NCBI GenBank assembly: GCA_947595555.1
Contig: CANQES010000026.1
Span: 1-14,961 of the forward strand
Length of the DNA: 14,961 nt
DNA from: an uncultured Clostridia bacterium
GTDB lineage: Bacteria; Bacillota; Clostridia; TANB77; CAG-508
Direction of reading: 5' to 3'
The notes under the pieces were generated by a model, which worked only from the letters and a program-made list of their open reading frames with translations, made no database searches and was not told the DNA's origin. Positions 1 through 6,939 of the stretch are shown here, piece after piece; within the stretch, counting starts at the first letter, position 1, and every line of letters starts with the position of its first letter. The position numbers and the translations under genes are program-made.

Positions 1-64
1 CTCATTCCTCCACTTTCTTTTGTTATTATGTTCTTTTTTTATTTTTAGTATTCTTTTATTTGTT

Positions 65-93
65 ATTCTATCAATGTGCTTGAATTATGTCAA
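65..93 (-). promoter_or_regulatory. Sigma-A type promoter for a gene beyond the left edge
   Basis: Read on the minus strand there is a perfect -35 hexamer TTGACA (93-88), a 17-base spacer and a -10 hexamer TAGAAT (70-65), five of six consensus bases. A GGAGG Shine-Dalgarno sequence follows at 11-7, so the start codon it serves probably lies within a few bases outside the window. The promoter sits downstream of the spoIIQ terminator and therefore marks a separate transcription unit. The gene it drives is not visible. Confidence 0.7.
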
Positions 94-152
94 GACGTTG
101 TAAGATATTATTTCATATTTTTTGCTTTTTACATTATTACTTAACAATATAT

Positions 153-176
153 AAAAGAACTGTTTTTAAACAGTCC
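153..176 (-). terminator. Terminator after spoIIQ
   Basis: On the minus strand a stem starts 15 bases after the spoIIQ stop codon. ACTGTTT (174-168) pairs with AAACAGT (165-159), extended by a G-C and a G-U pair (176/157 and 175/158). A short T run (156-153) follows. It closes the sporulation operon before the promoter at 65-93. The hairpin is small and AT-rich, so some readthrough is likely. Confidence 0.6.
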
Positions 177-190
177 TTAATATTATATAA

Positions 191-1060
191 TTATTTTATA
201 TAAATACTTGGATCCACTGGCAAAGAATCTTGTAAAATTTCGAAATGAAGATGAGGTTCCTCTGCAATTTCAAATACAGCTGTGTTTCCAACAGTTCCAA
301 TAGCTTGTCCTTTTTCTACCTTTTCACCCTCTACAACAAACTCTGATGTCAACAAGTTAGAATAAACCGTTTGGAAATTATTATCATGTTCAATAACAAT
401 TGTCAATCCATATCTAGGGTCATTTTTGATTGATTTGATTGTTCCCGCTTCTGCTGATTTTACAACAGATGTCTTTTCTGCTTTAATATCAATTCCCATA
501 TGAGTTGTCCATTCTTTTAAAGTATCAGAATATATCAAATTATCTTTAGCATATTCTCTAGCGATGTCACCTTCTACTGGTTTTGCAAAACTTAATTCTT
601 TTTTCTTTTCTTGAGTAGTAGTTGTTTGGTTTGTCGTACTTGTTTGCTTTACAGTATTTGTCGTATTTGTTGTAGTTTGATTTGATATTTGATTATTTTT
701 CGTCGTATTCGAAGCATTAGTCATATTACTTGTATTAGTATTTTTGGTTTGATTTGTAGTACTATTAGTTGTATTCATTTTACTCGTATTATTAACAGTA
801 TTTATTTTATTACTAGCTTCTTCTACTGATTTTCCTATGTCCGTACTAGTACTTTCTGTGTTTTGAGTATTATTAGCAAGGCTTGCCATCTGTTCTAAAG
901 TCATTGTTCCATTTCTCACTTCATCACTCAAACTTTTACTGTACATAAATAAAGCAAATACAATCACTCCTAAAATAGCAACTCCTATCACTGCATATAA
1001 GATAATTTTATCTGTTGATATTCCAGATTGTAAATTATTTCTTCTATTTTCTCTTCTCAT
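191..1060 (-). CDS. spoIIQ: SpoIIQ-like forespore M23 (LytM) peptidase
   Basis: Membrane-anchored LytM protein of the engulfment machinery. In sporulating Firmicutes SpoIIQ is made in the forespore and contacts SpoIIIAH of the mother cell across the intermembrane space. The 289-residue product has a short cytoplasmic basic N-terminus, one membrane segment (about 19-39), a linker very rich in Asn and Thr (about 62-150) and a C-terminal LytM domain (about 158-289). The zinc motifs are intact: H187-x3-D191 and H270-L-H272. This resembles clostridial SpoIIQ rather than the Bacillus protein, which has lost a zinc ligand, so peptidase activity is plausible. The start at 1060 is chosen over an ATG at 1120 because AAGGAGGAT lies just upstream and the protein then begins with a normal topogenic segment. 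It follows spoIID by 60 nt, the adjacency known from Clostridioides difficile, and a sigma-F-like promoter fills that gap. A generic M23 peptidase is the alternative. Confidence 0.85.
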   Translation of the reverse strand: MRRENRRNNLQSGISTDKIILYAVIGVAILGVIVFALFMYSKSLSDEVRNGTMTLEQMASLANNTQNTESTSTDIGKSVEEASNKINTVNNTSKMNTTNSTTNQTKNTNTSNMTNASNTTKNNQISNQTTTNTTNTVKQTSTTNQTTTTQEKKKELSFAKPVEGDIAREYAKDNLIYSDTLKEWTTHMGIDIKAEKTSVVKSAEAGTIKSIKNDPRYGLTIVIEHDNNFQTVYSNLLTSEFVVEGEKVEKGQAIGTVGNTAVFEIAEEPHLHFEILQDSLPVDPSIYIK

Positions 1061-1089
1061 ATAATCCTCCTTAAATAGTTTATTAATAC

Positions 1090-1119
1090 AAGTATTTCCT
1101 ATTTTTAGAAGAATATACA
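1090..1119 (-). promoter_or_regulatory. Candidate sigma-F promoter for spoIIQ
   Basis: Minus-strand sequence TGTATA (1119-1114), 14 bases, then GGAAATACTT (1099-1090). This fits the published forespore sigma-F pattern (GYWTA, about 14-16 bases, GGNNANANTW) at every constrained position. It starts two bases after the spoIID stop codon and would give a leader of about 20 nt before the spoIIQ start at 1060, with the ribosome site AAGGAGGAT inside it. spoIIQ is a classical sigma-F target, so position and biology agree. The match was made by eye. Confidence 0.6.
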
Positions 1120-1120
1120 T

Positions 1121-2119
1121 TTATATGGTATTTATTTCTTCTATGTCCACACCAACATAAAAATGGTGAATAATATCTTCATAATTTTTTCCTTGTTTTG
1201 CTAAACTGTCTGCTCCTGTTTGACTCATTCCAACTCCGTGTCCATAGCCTTTTACAGAAAATTTTACTTTATTATCTTGTTTTTGAATGTCAAAGTTGGT
1301 TGACCTTAATCCAAAAATAGTTCTTGCTTCAACTCCAGATATTTGATGATTTCCAAATTTTATTGTTTTAACTCTATTACTATCTGTATATTCTAATATT
1401 TTAATGTCATCTTCGTTTTGAAAATTAATTTGAATATCCTCATATTTTACTTTTAGTTTTTCAATGACTTCATCGTTTGTAAGAGTCACTTCTGACGCAT
1501 ACTGGTTATATCCTTCTTCTCCTGCTGTTTCAACCACTTGTAAATAAGGTAACCCACTTCCTCCCCAAACATTGACAGGAAGTTCTGTCATTCCTCCACT
1601 ATTTGCATGAAAAAAAGCATTAATTGGCTGATTTTGATATGTAATAATCTTTCCTTTGGTTTCGTCTACACATTGCTGAATTTTTTGCCAATTACTTTCT
1701 CTTTTGCTCTCCTCCCATCTTGCTAATCTATCTTCCTTTGAAACCCAAGCTTGGCAACAAGTTGAATCATCACAAATATCCGCATTTTCATGCTTTGGAT
1801 TTAATGCTTTATATACAGTATAGGTTCTAGCTACTATAGCCTGTGCTTTTAAAGCTTCCATTTCATAATCTGCTGGCATCTCTGCTGAAACAACATGATA
1901 TAAATATTCATCAATAGCAACTTTTTCAACTGTTTCTGTTTTTTTATGCAATAACCTGATAGTTCCATATTTTTTATAGTCATACGTGCTTTCTTCTATA
2001 ATATTATTTTCTTCTCTGACTTCACTTGAATTAGTTGGTATATCTATTTTTGTCAACATTGCTGGTAATACAAAACAAGTAAAAATAAAGCAAAAAAAAT
2101 ATAACAAAAATTTTTTCAT
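1121..2119 (-). CDS. spoIID: SpoIID, engulfment peptidoglycan lytic transglycosylase
   Basis: Mother-cell enzyme of the DMP complex (SpoIID-SpoIIM-SpoIIP), which cuts glycan strands to drive engulfment. The 332-residue protein has an N-terminal hydrophobic anchor or signal segment (about 3-22), then the SpoIID domain. The motif AEMPADYEMEALKAQA contains the expected catalytic glutamate, E80, and the C-terminal signature GYGHGVGMSQTGA is present. H110, C116 and C122 show the 6 and 12 residue spacing that I recall for the zinc site of Clostridioides difficile SpoIID, and C121 adjoins it. The start at 2119 is preceded by GGGAGGT at good distance. The gene lies 29 nt after sigF and 60 nt before spoIIQ, so it is probably co-transcribed from the spoIIA promoter, possibly with an additional sigma-E promoter that I did not find. 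Confidence 0.93.
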   Translation of the reverse strand: MKKFLLYFFCFIFTCFVLPAMLTKIDIPTNSSEVREENNIIEESTYDYKKYGTIRLLHKKTETVEKVAIDEYLYHVVSAEMPADYEMEALKAQAIVARTYTVYKALNPKHENADICDDSTCCQAWVSKEDRLARWEESKRESNWQKIQQCVDETKGKIITYQNQPINAFFHANSGGMTELPVNVWGGSGLPYLQVVETAGEEGYNQYASEVTLTNDEVIEKLKVKYEDIQINFQNEDDIKILEYTDSNRVKTIKFGNHQISGVEARTIFGLRSTNFDIQKQDNKVKFSVKGYGHGVGMSQTGADSLAKQGKNYEDIIHHFYVGVDIEEINTI

Positions 2120-2148
2120 GAATTACCTCCCTAATTTTAGTAGATTAT

Positions 2149-2881
2149 TTAAGCCTCTATTAATTTACTTCTCATATTTGATAAAATTCTTCTTTCAATT
2201 CTTGACACCTGAACTTGTGTAATTCCTAAAATTTTTGCCACTTGTGCTTGAGTTTTTTCTTTGTAAAATCTTAACAATATAATCTCTTTATCACGTGTTT
2301 CTAAACTTTGTATCATTTGTTTAATTGTTAATTTGTTTGCTATTATATCTTCTTCATCTTTATCGTTAGATAATGTTTCTAACAAGCTAATACAATTTCC
2401 ATCTTTTTGATTAGTATAAGTGCTACTTTCTATTGACTCAACATTATTACTAGCTTCCATTGCCAAAATAATATCCTCTTTTGAAGTTTTTAGTTCTTTT
2501 GCTATTTGACTTATGTCTATGTCTTCTCCTTTTTTATCAAGGTATGCTTTTTGCAATTCTCTAATTTTTATGCCTAATTCTTTAATACTTCTACTTACTT
2601 TAACTGGTCCATCATCTCTTATGTATCTTTTAATTTCCCCTATCATATAAGGCACTGCATATGTTGATAATTTAACATCATAACTTAAATCAAATCGTTT
2701 TATCGATTTTATAAACCCCATACAACCTATTTGATATAAATCTTCTATATCATATCCTCTGCCACTAAATCTTTTTACAATACTCCAAATAAGCCCATTA
2801 TTTTCTTTGATTAATTCTTCTAAAGCCTTTTCATCCCCGTTCTTGAGCTTTTTTCATTGCTTCTATGTTATTTTCGTACAT
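2149..2881 (-). CDS. sigF: RNA polymerase sigma-F factor, frameshifted near its 5' end
   Basis: Forespore-specific sigma factor, third gene of the spoIIA operon. The natural start is the ATG at 2881, 16 nt after the spoIIAB stop and preceded by AAGGAATGAGG. That frame stops after 16 codons at a TGA (2833-2831). The next frame (+1) continues without a break to 2149 and contains the whole factor: NGDEKALEELIKENNGLIW near the start, region 2 with SIVKRF and the core-binding, -10-reading segment FDLSYDVKLSTYAVP, then RDDGPVKVSR, and the region 4 helix-turn-helix TQAQVAKILGITQVQVSR. The two frames can join only between about 2858 and 2831. One surplus base in the six-A run at 2854-2849 would restore a continuous 243-residue protein with the NGD turn of Bacillus SigF. 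The ATG at 2721 gives 190 residues lacking part of region 2 and is not a credible start. Identity is certain; expression as written is not. Confidence 0.9.
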
Positions 2882-2897
2882 ATTTAAACCTCATTCC

Positions 2898-3374
2898 TTA
2901 ATCTTTCGTTATCATCTGAAATTCACCTTCATCATTTTCTATTTTAGGTTTAATTTTTTTACTCATTGTTATTTTAGTTCCTAGACCAATGATAGATTCT
3001 ACTTCTAATGTGTCCATAAAGCTCTCCATAATTGTAAAACCCATTCCAGACCTTTCTAAGTTTGGTTTTGTAGTATATAAAGGTTCTTTTGCAATATCTA
3101 CATTTTCAATTCCTTTTCCATTATCTGAAATTTCTAAAATTACTTCATTTTCTTTTAAATAACCAACTATTTTAACAATACCTTGTCTATTTTCATATCC
3201 ATGAATAATACAATTCGTTACCGCTTCTGATACTGCTGTCTTTATATCTGCTAACTCTTCAATTGTAGGATCTAGCTGTGCTACAAACGCTGCTACTGCA
3301 ACTCTCGCAAACGCTTCATTACTAGACTTACTAATAAACTCTAATTTCATTTCATTCTCAAAAATATCTTTCAT
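2898..3374 (-). CDS. spoIIAB: SpoIIAB, anti-sigma-F factor and serine kinase
   Basis: Binds sigma-F with ATP and keeps it inactive before septation. It also phosphorylates SpoIIAA on serine. The 158-residue protein is a GHKL ATPase of normal length (about 140-160 in the family). The N box has E50 and N54 (SEAVTNCIIHGYEN), the G1 box is DNGKGI with D84, and the G2 box is ERSGMGFTIMESF. R23 lies near the position of the sigma-contacting R20 of the Bacillus protein. The start at 3374 has an AGAAAGGAT ribosome site eight bases upstream. The gene sits between its partner SpoIIAA (63 nt upstream) and its target SigF (16 nt downstream), the standard order. Confidence 0.96.
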   Translation of the reverse strand: MKDIFENEMKLEFISKSSNEAFARVAVAAFVAQLDPTIEELADIKTAVSEAVTNCIIHGYENRQGIVKIVGYLKENEVILEISDNGKGIENVDIAKEPLYTTKPNLERSGMGFTIMESFMDTLEVESIIGLGTKITMSKKIKPKIENDEGEFQMITKD

Positions 3375-3437
3375 TTTTATATCCTTTCTTGGACATTTCT
3401 AATTAATCTTTTTAGAACAATTAGAAACACATTTTTA

Positions 3438-3773
3438 TTAAAATACCTGTGCATCTTGCTCAATATCATGCGCAACCGGAATCAACTTTAAAATTCCACT
3501 CATTTCAAATATTCTCTTTACACTTTGCGTTAATTTGCTAACTTCCAATTTAGCACCTATCATATTTGCAAACTTGTATCTTCCAATAATCATTCCTATT
3601 CCTGCACTATCCATGAAAGTGACACTATCAAAATCAAATACAACTCTTTTAGGCATATATCTTTCCATTTCATAATCTGCTCTCCTCCTTATCTTTTGTA
3701 CACTACAATCATCAATTTCATCTGTGATTTTAAAAACTAGAAGCTTGTCCTCCTCATAAAACTTTGACTCCAT
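3438..3773 (-). CDS. spoIIAA: SpoIIAA, anti-anti-sigma-F factor
   Basis: STAS-domain switch protein. When unphosphorylated it binds SpoIIAB and frees sigma-F in the forespore. SpoIIAB phosphorylates it and the phosphatase SpoIIE reverses this. The 111-residue product covers one STAS domain. The phospho-acceptor motif FMDSAGIG is intact with S56, equivalent to S58 of Bacillus SpoIIAA. The ATG at 3773 is preceded by AAAGGAGG and is the first gene of the operon, with the sigma-A-like promoter 27 bases upstream of the start and Spo0A boxes farther upstream. Confidence 0.96.
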   Translation of the reverse strand: MESKFYEEDKLLVFKITDEIDDCSVQKIRRRADYEMERYMPKRVVFDFDSVTFMDSAGIGMIIGRYKFANMIGAKLEVSKLTQSVKRIFEMSGILKLIPVAHDIEQDAQVF

Positions 3774-3799
3774 AAATTCCTCCTTTGTTTTTCTTTGCT

Positions 3800-3828
3800 A
3801 TTATAATACTATTACCATATTTTTCCAA
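3800..3828 (-). promoter_or_regulatory. spoIIA operon promoter, sigma-A type
   Basis: Minus strand: TTGGAA (3828-3823), exactly 17 bases, TATAAT (3805-3800). The spoIIAA ribosome site follows about 17 bases downstream. In Bacillus the spoIIA promoter uses sigma-H, but I see no convincing sigma-H -35 (AGGAWWW) here. The layout looks more like Spo0A-activated sigma-A promoters such as spoIIG. A transcript start near 3793 is inferred, not shown. Confidence 0.7.
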
Positions 3829-3838
3829 GAGTGAAAAA

Positions 3839-3874
3839 TAAGAAGTTTTGTCGATTTGTAAGAAGTTTTCGACA
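3839..3874 (-). promoter_or_regulatory. Spo0A boxes upstream of the spoIIA promoter
   Basis: Two matches to the Spo0A box TGTCGAA lie 21-46 bases upstream of the -35 hexamer. TGTCGAA is perfect on the minus strand at 3874-3868. TGTCGAT (six of seven) is on the plus strand at 3849-3855. They are embedded in two copies of the 11-mer TAAGAAGTTTT (3839-3849 and 3859-3869) exactly 20 bases apart, about two helical turns. Spo0A~P activation of spoIIA is established in Bacillus and clostridia. The binding here is inferred from the motif. Confidence 0.7.
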
Positions 3875-3913
3875 AAAAAATTAAGGACTAGGAAATGATT
3901 CCTAAATCCTTAA
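3874..3913 (-). terminator. valS terminator, folded around the valS stop codon
   Basis: The last codons of valS form the upstream arm. On the minus strand TTAAGGA (3913-3907) and TAGGAA (3904-3899) pair with TTCCTA (3894-3889) and TCCTTAA (3887-3881). A small internal loop lies between the two helices and the terminal loop has four bases. The stop codon TAG (3890-3888) lies in the stem. Seven Ts (3880-3874) follow. The T run directly abuts the perfect Spo0A box at 3868-3874. Confidence 0.85.
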
Positions 3914-6542
3914 TCATTGTTTTATATTTTTCTAGTTTTGCTTTTTCTTCATCGATTTTGGCTTGTGGTGCTTTATTGATAAATCCTGGATTTGATAGCA
4001 TTTTTTCACATCTTGCTACTTCTTGTTCTAATCTAGTTTTTTCTGCTTCTTTTCTCTTTCTTTCTTCTTCTCTATCTATTAAACCTTCTAATGGTATATA
4101 TAACTGTATTCCATCTGCCAAAATTTGAATTGCATCTTCTGGAATTGCAGTTTTGTCTTTTTGGATTTTTAAATTTTTTCCAAATCCTAATTTTTCAATG
4201 AAGTCTTTCGTTTGTTCAATTTGTTCTGCATATTCTTCTGTTACAAATATTAATTCTGCTTTTTTTGATGGATGTATGTTTTTACGTGCTCTTATGTTAC
4301 GAATTTCTACTATGATTTCTTTTAATTTTTCAATAAATTGTTCTTCTTTCTCAAATGTAAATTCTTCTTTTGTTTCTGGCCATTTAGAAACCATTAGTTC
4401 TTTGTCACTGTATTGTACTAAATTGCTGTATATGTCAGATGTTACAAAAGGCATAAATGGATGCAACAATTTCATTGAAGTTCTTAAAACATGGTTCAAA
4501 ATATCGCTAACTGCTATTTTTACTTCTTCATTCTCACTATATATTCGTGGTTTTACCATTTCTATATACCAATCACAAAATTCATTCCAAATAAAATTAT
4601 ATATTTTATCTAATGCAATTCCTAAATCATAATTTTCTATATTTTGAGTTACTTCTGCTACTAATTTATCTAATTTATTTAATATCCACTTATCCTCTAT
4701 AGCTAATAATGATGAATTATATTGATGAGTTTCTTTATCATATACTTTATTACAAAATTCCTTCACTTTTTCTTCATCTGGGGTATTATTTATAACAAAT
4801 TTAGCAGCATTCCATATTTTGTTTGCAAAGTTTGATGCTTGGTCCAATTTTTCTGGTAAATAACGGATATCATTTCCCATCGTTGTACCTGATAAAACAG
4901 AAAATCTCAAACTATCAGCACCATATTGATCTATTACTTCAATCGGGTCAACTCCGTTCCCCAATGTTTTTGACATTTTTCTTCCTTGGCTATCTCTTAC
5001 AATTCCATGAATTAAAACATCACTAAATGGTTTTTCTTTCATGACTTCTAATCCTGAAAATACCATTCTTGCTACCCAGAAAAATATAATATCATAACCA
5101 GTTACTAAAACGTTAGTTGGATAAAACATCTTTAAGTCTTCTGACTGCGTATTTGGCCAGCCAAGCGTTGAAAATGGCCATAAAGCTGAACTAAACCATG
5201 TGTCTAGTGTATCTGGGTCTTGTTCTAATTCAGATGAACCACATTTTTCACATTTTTCTGGTTTCTTTTTTGCCACATTTGTATGTCCACATTCACTACA
5301 ATAATAAGCTGGAATTTGATGTCCCCACCATAATTGTCTAGAAATACACCAATCTTGAATGTTTTCCATCCAATTAAAATAAGTTTTTTCATATCTTTTT
5401 GGTACGAATTTTACTTTATTTGTCCTTACTGCTTCAATAGCTGGCTCGGCTAATTCTTTCATCTTAACAAACCATTGCTCTGAAATTTTAGGTTCAATTG
5501 TTGTTTTACATCTTTCACATTTTCCTACATTATGCGTATATTCCTCTTCTTTTACTAGCGCTCCTAAGTCCTTTAACTTTTCTACAATTCGTTTTCTTGC
5601 TTCTAGTAAGTCCATACCTTTATATTCTGGCACTAGATTTCCCATTTTAAAATTCTCATCAAATACTTCAATTATATCTAAGTTATGTCTTAATCCAGCT
5701 TGATAATCATTCATGTCATGTGCCGGTGTGATTTTTACACAACCCGTCCCAAATTCTTTTTCAACAAAAGAATCTGCTATAATTGGAATGTCTTTATTCA
5801 TAATAGGTAAAATACAAGTTTTTCCTATTAAATCCTGATATCTTTCATCTTCTGGATGAACTGCTACTGCTGTATCTCCCAACATTGTTTCTGGTCTTGT
5901 TGTTGCTACTGTAATATACCTATCTTCCCCTTTTATCTGGTAACGAATATGCCATAAATGTGTATCTTCTTCATGATATTCTACCTCTGCATCAGATATT
6001 GACGTATTACAACTTGTACACCAATTAACCATCCTCTTTCCTTTATATATTAATCCTTTGTTATATAAATTAACAAATTGCTCCAAAACCGCATCAGATA
6101 ATCCCTCATCTAAAGTAAACCTTTTTCTATCCCAATCACAGGAACATCCTAATTTTCTCTGTTGCTCTTGAATTGTTCCTCCATAAAGATGAGTCCATTC
6201 CCAGGTTTCCTCAATAAACTTTTCTCTTCCAACATCTTGTTTTGTTTTTCCTTCTGCTTTTAGTTTTTGAACTACTTTCATTTCAGTAGAAATAGATGCA
6301 TGATCTGTTCCTGGAAGCCATAATGTATTATATCCTTGCATTCTTTTGAAACGAATTAAAATATCTTGAATAGTTCCATCCAAAGCATGTCCCATATGTA
6401 GTTTTCCTGTTACATTTGGAGGTGGCATTACAATACAAAAACTTTCCTTTGTTTTATCCATGCTTGGTTTAAAATACCCCTCTTTCTCCCAATGTTCATA
6501 CAATTTTTCTTCAAAATCTTTTGGATTATATTTATCGTTCAT
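3888..6542 (-). CDS. valS: Valyl-tRNA synthetase
   Basis: Class I aminoacyl-tRNA synthetase that charges tRNA-Val in the cytoplasm. The 884-residue length is normal. The signature PPPNVTGKLHMGH carries the HIGH-type motif HMGH at residues 49-52. The KMSKS loop reads KMSKT in GRKMSKTLGNGVDP. An editing (CP1) domain with TTRPETMLGDTAVAVHP is present, together with Cys pairs that suggest zinc sites (CTSCN, CERC, CSEC, CEKC). The C-terminal arm is the coiled coil typical of ValRS. The ATG at 6542 is chosen because GAGGAAGAGGAAG lies just upstream and the family normally begins close to this point. An in-frame ATG at 6599 would add a basic 19-residue tail. The start overlaps the preceding small gene by 11 nt, suggesting translational coupling. 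No T-box leader is visible. Confidence 0.97.
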   Translation of the reverse strand: MNDKYNPKDFEEKLYEHWEKEGYFKPSMDKTKESFCIVMPPPNVTGKLHMGHALDGTIQDILIRFKRMQGYNTLWLPGTDHASISTEMKVVQKLKAEGKTKQDVGREKFIEETWEWTHLYGGTIQEQQRKLGCSCDWDRKRFTLDEGLSDAVLEQFVNLYNKGLIYKGKRMVNWCTSCNTSISDAEVEYHEEDTHLWHIRYQIKGEDRYITVATTRPETMLGDTAVAVHPEDERYQDLIGKTCILPIMNKDIPIIADSFVEKEFGTGCVKITPAHDMNDYQAGLRHNLDIIEVFDENFKMGNLVPEYKGMDLLEARKRIVEKLKDLGALVKEEEYTHNVGKCERCKTTIEPKISEQWFVKMKELAEPAIEAVRTNKVKFVPKRYEKTYFNWMENIQDWCISRQLWWGHQIPAYYCSECGHTNVAKKKPEKCEKCGSSELEQDPDTLDTWFSSALWPFSTLGWPNTQSEDLKMFYPTNVLVTGYDIIFFWVARMVFSGLEVMKEKPFSDVLIHGIVRDSQGRKMSKTLGNGVDPIEVIDQYGADSLRFSVLSGTTMGNDIRYLPEKLDQASNFANKIWNAAKFVINNTPDEEKVKEFCNKVYDKETHQYNSSLLAIEDKWILNKLDKLVAEVTQNIENYDLGIALDKIYNFIWNEFCDWYIEMVKPRIYSENEEVKIAVSDILNHVLRTSMKLLHPFMPFVTSDIYSNLVQYSDKELMVSKWPETKEEFTFEKEEQFIEKLKEIIVEIRNIRARKNIHPSKKAELIFVTEEYAEQIEQTKDFIEKLGFGKNLKIQKDKTAIPEDAIQILADGIQLYIPLEGLIDREEERKRKEAEKTRLEQEVARCEKMLSNPGFINKAPQAKIDEEKAKLEKYKTMIKDLGIIS

Positions 6543-6870
6543 CTTCCTCTTCCTCTTTTCTTTTTGGAGTCTTTTCCCACTCTTCTGGTATGCCAGCAAA
6601 TGTTATTTTCTTTTCTTTGACGTTTATATATTTTTCAATATCTATGTCACTAATTTTTCCATTTTTAACGTAGTCTTTCATTATCGTCCATAATTTATAT
6701 AGCATATCATTTGGAATTATATCTGGATTTAAATTTAAATATACCTTTTTTTCTTCTTCCGTTAATTCTCTTTTTGTAGGCAAAAGTATAAATTCTGATA
6801 CTACATTTCTCCTTTTCTCATTTTCTGACATATCAATAAAAACCTCTTTCTTAAATTTATCGTCTTTCAT
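6532..6870 (-). CDS. Hypothetical protein overlapping valS
   Basis: I do not recognise this 112-residue protein. It has no signal peptide or membrane segment, is rich in Lys and Glu, and ends in an acidic/basic tail (KRKEEEEDER). The middle reads like a small helical domain (PNDMLYKLWTIMKDYVKNGKISDIDIEKY). The start at 6870 is well supported by AAAGGAG eight bases upstream. The stop codon (6534-6532) lies inside the valS start region, an 11-nt overlap, so the two are probably co-transcribed and translationally coupled. It contains the peptide LNLNPDII, encoded by a 25-base sequence repeated exactly in the broken SGNH gene upstream (see repeats). No function is inferred. Confidence 0.75.
   Translation of the reverse strand: MKDDKFKKEVFIDMSENEKRRNVVSEFILLPTKRELTEEEKKVYLNLNPDIIPNDMLYKLWTIMKDYVKNGKISDIDIEKYINVKEKKITFAGIPEEWEKTPKRKEEEEDER
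6716..6740. repeat. 25-bp exact direct repeat, copy 1
   Basis: Identical over 25 bases to 7371-7395, same orientation, 655 bases apart. This copy lies inside the unknown 112-residue gene and encodes LNLNPDII on the minus strand. The flanks do not match convincingly. Confidence 0.85.
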
Positions 6871-6939
6871 TTTTTTCTCCTTTCAATTATAAATATTCTA
6901 ACAAATAAAAAATCCATAGATTTGAGAAACGTTCTGACA

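Noticed and set aside
2149..2721. sigF read as a shorter 190-residue protein starting at 2721
   Set aside because: It would lack conserved region 2 sequence that is intact just upstream in the same frame, and no ribosome site precedes it.
2831..2833. TGA as a sense codon in this organism
   Set aside because: prfB is present with a functional-looking TGA-dependent frameshift, and the sigF frame after that TGA is not the one that encodes sigma-F, so readthrough would not help.
3895..4632. Plus-strand open frames across the 3' part of valS
   Set aside because: Hydrophobic, Ser/Phe-rich translations typical of the reverse complement of an AT-rich gene; no ribosome sites and fully inside valS.
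6871..6939. Possible T-box riboswitch before the valS operon
   Set aside because: Only 69 bases separate the broken gene from the small gene start; no T-box sequence, specifier stem or terminator pair fits.
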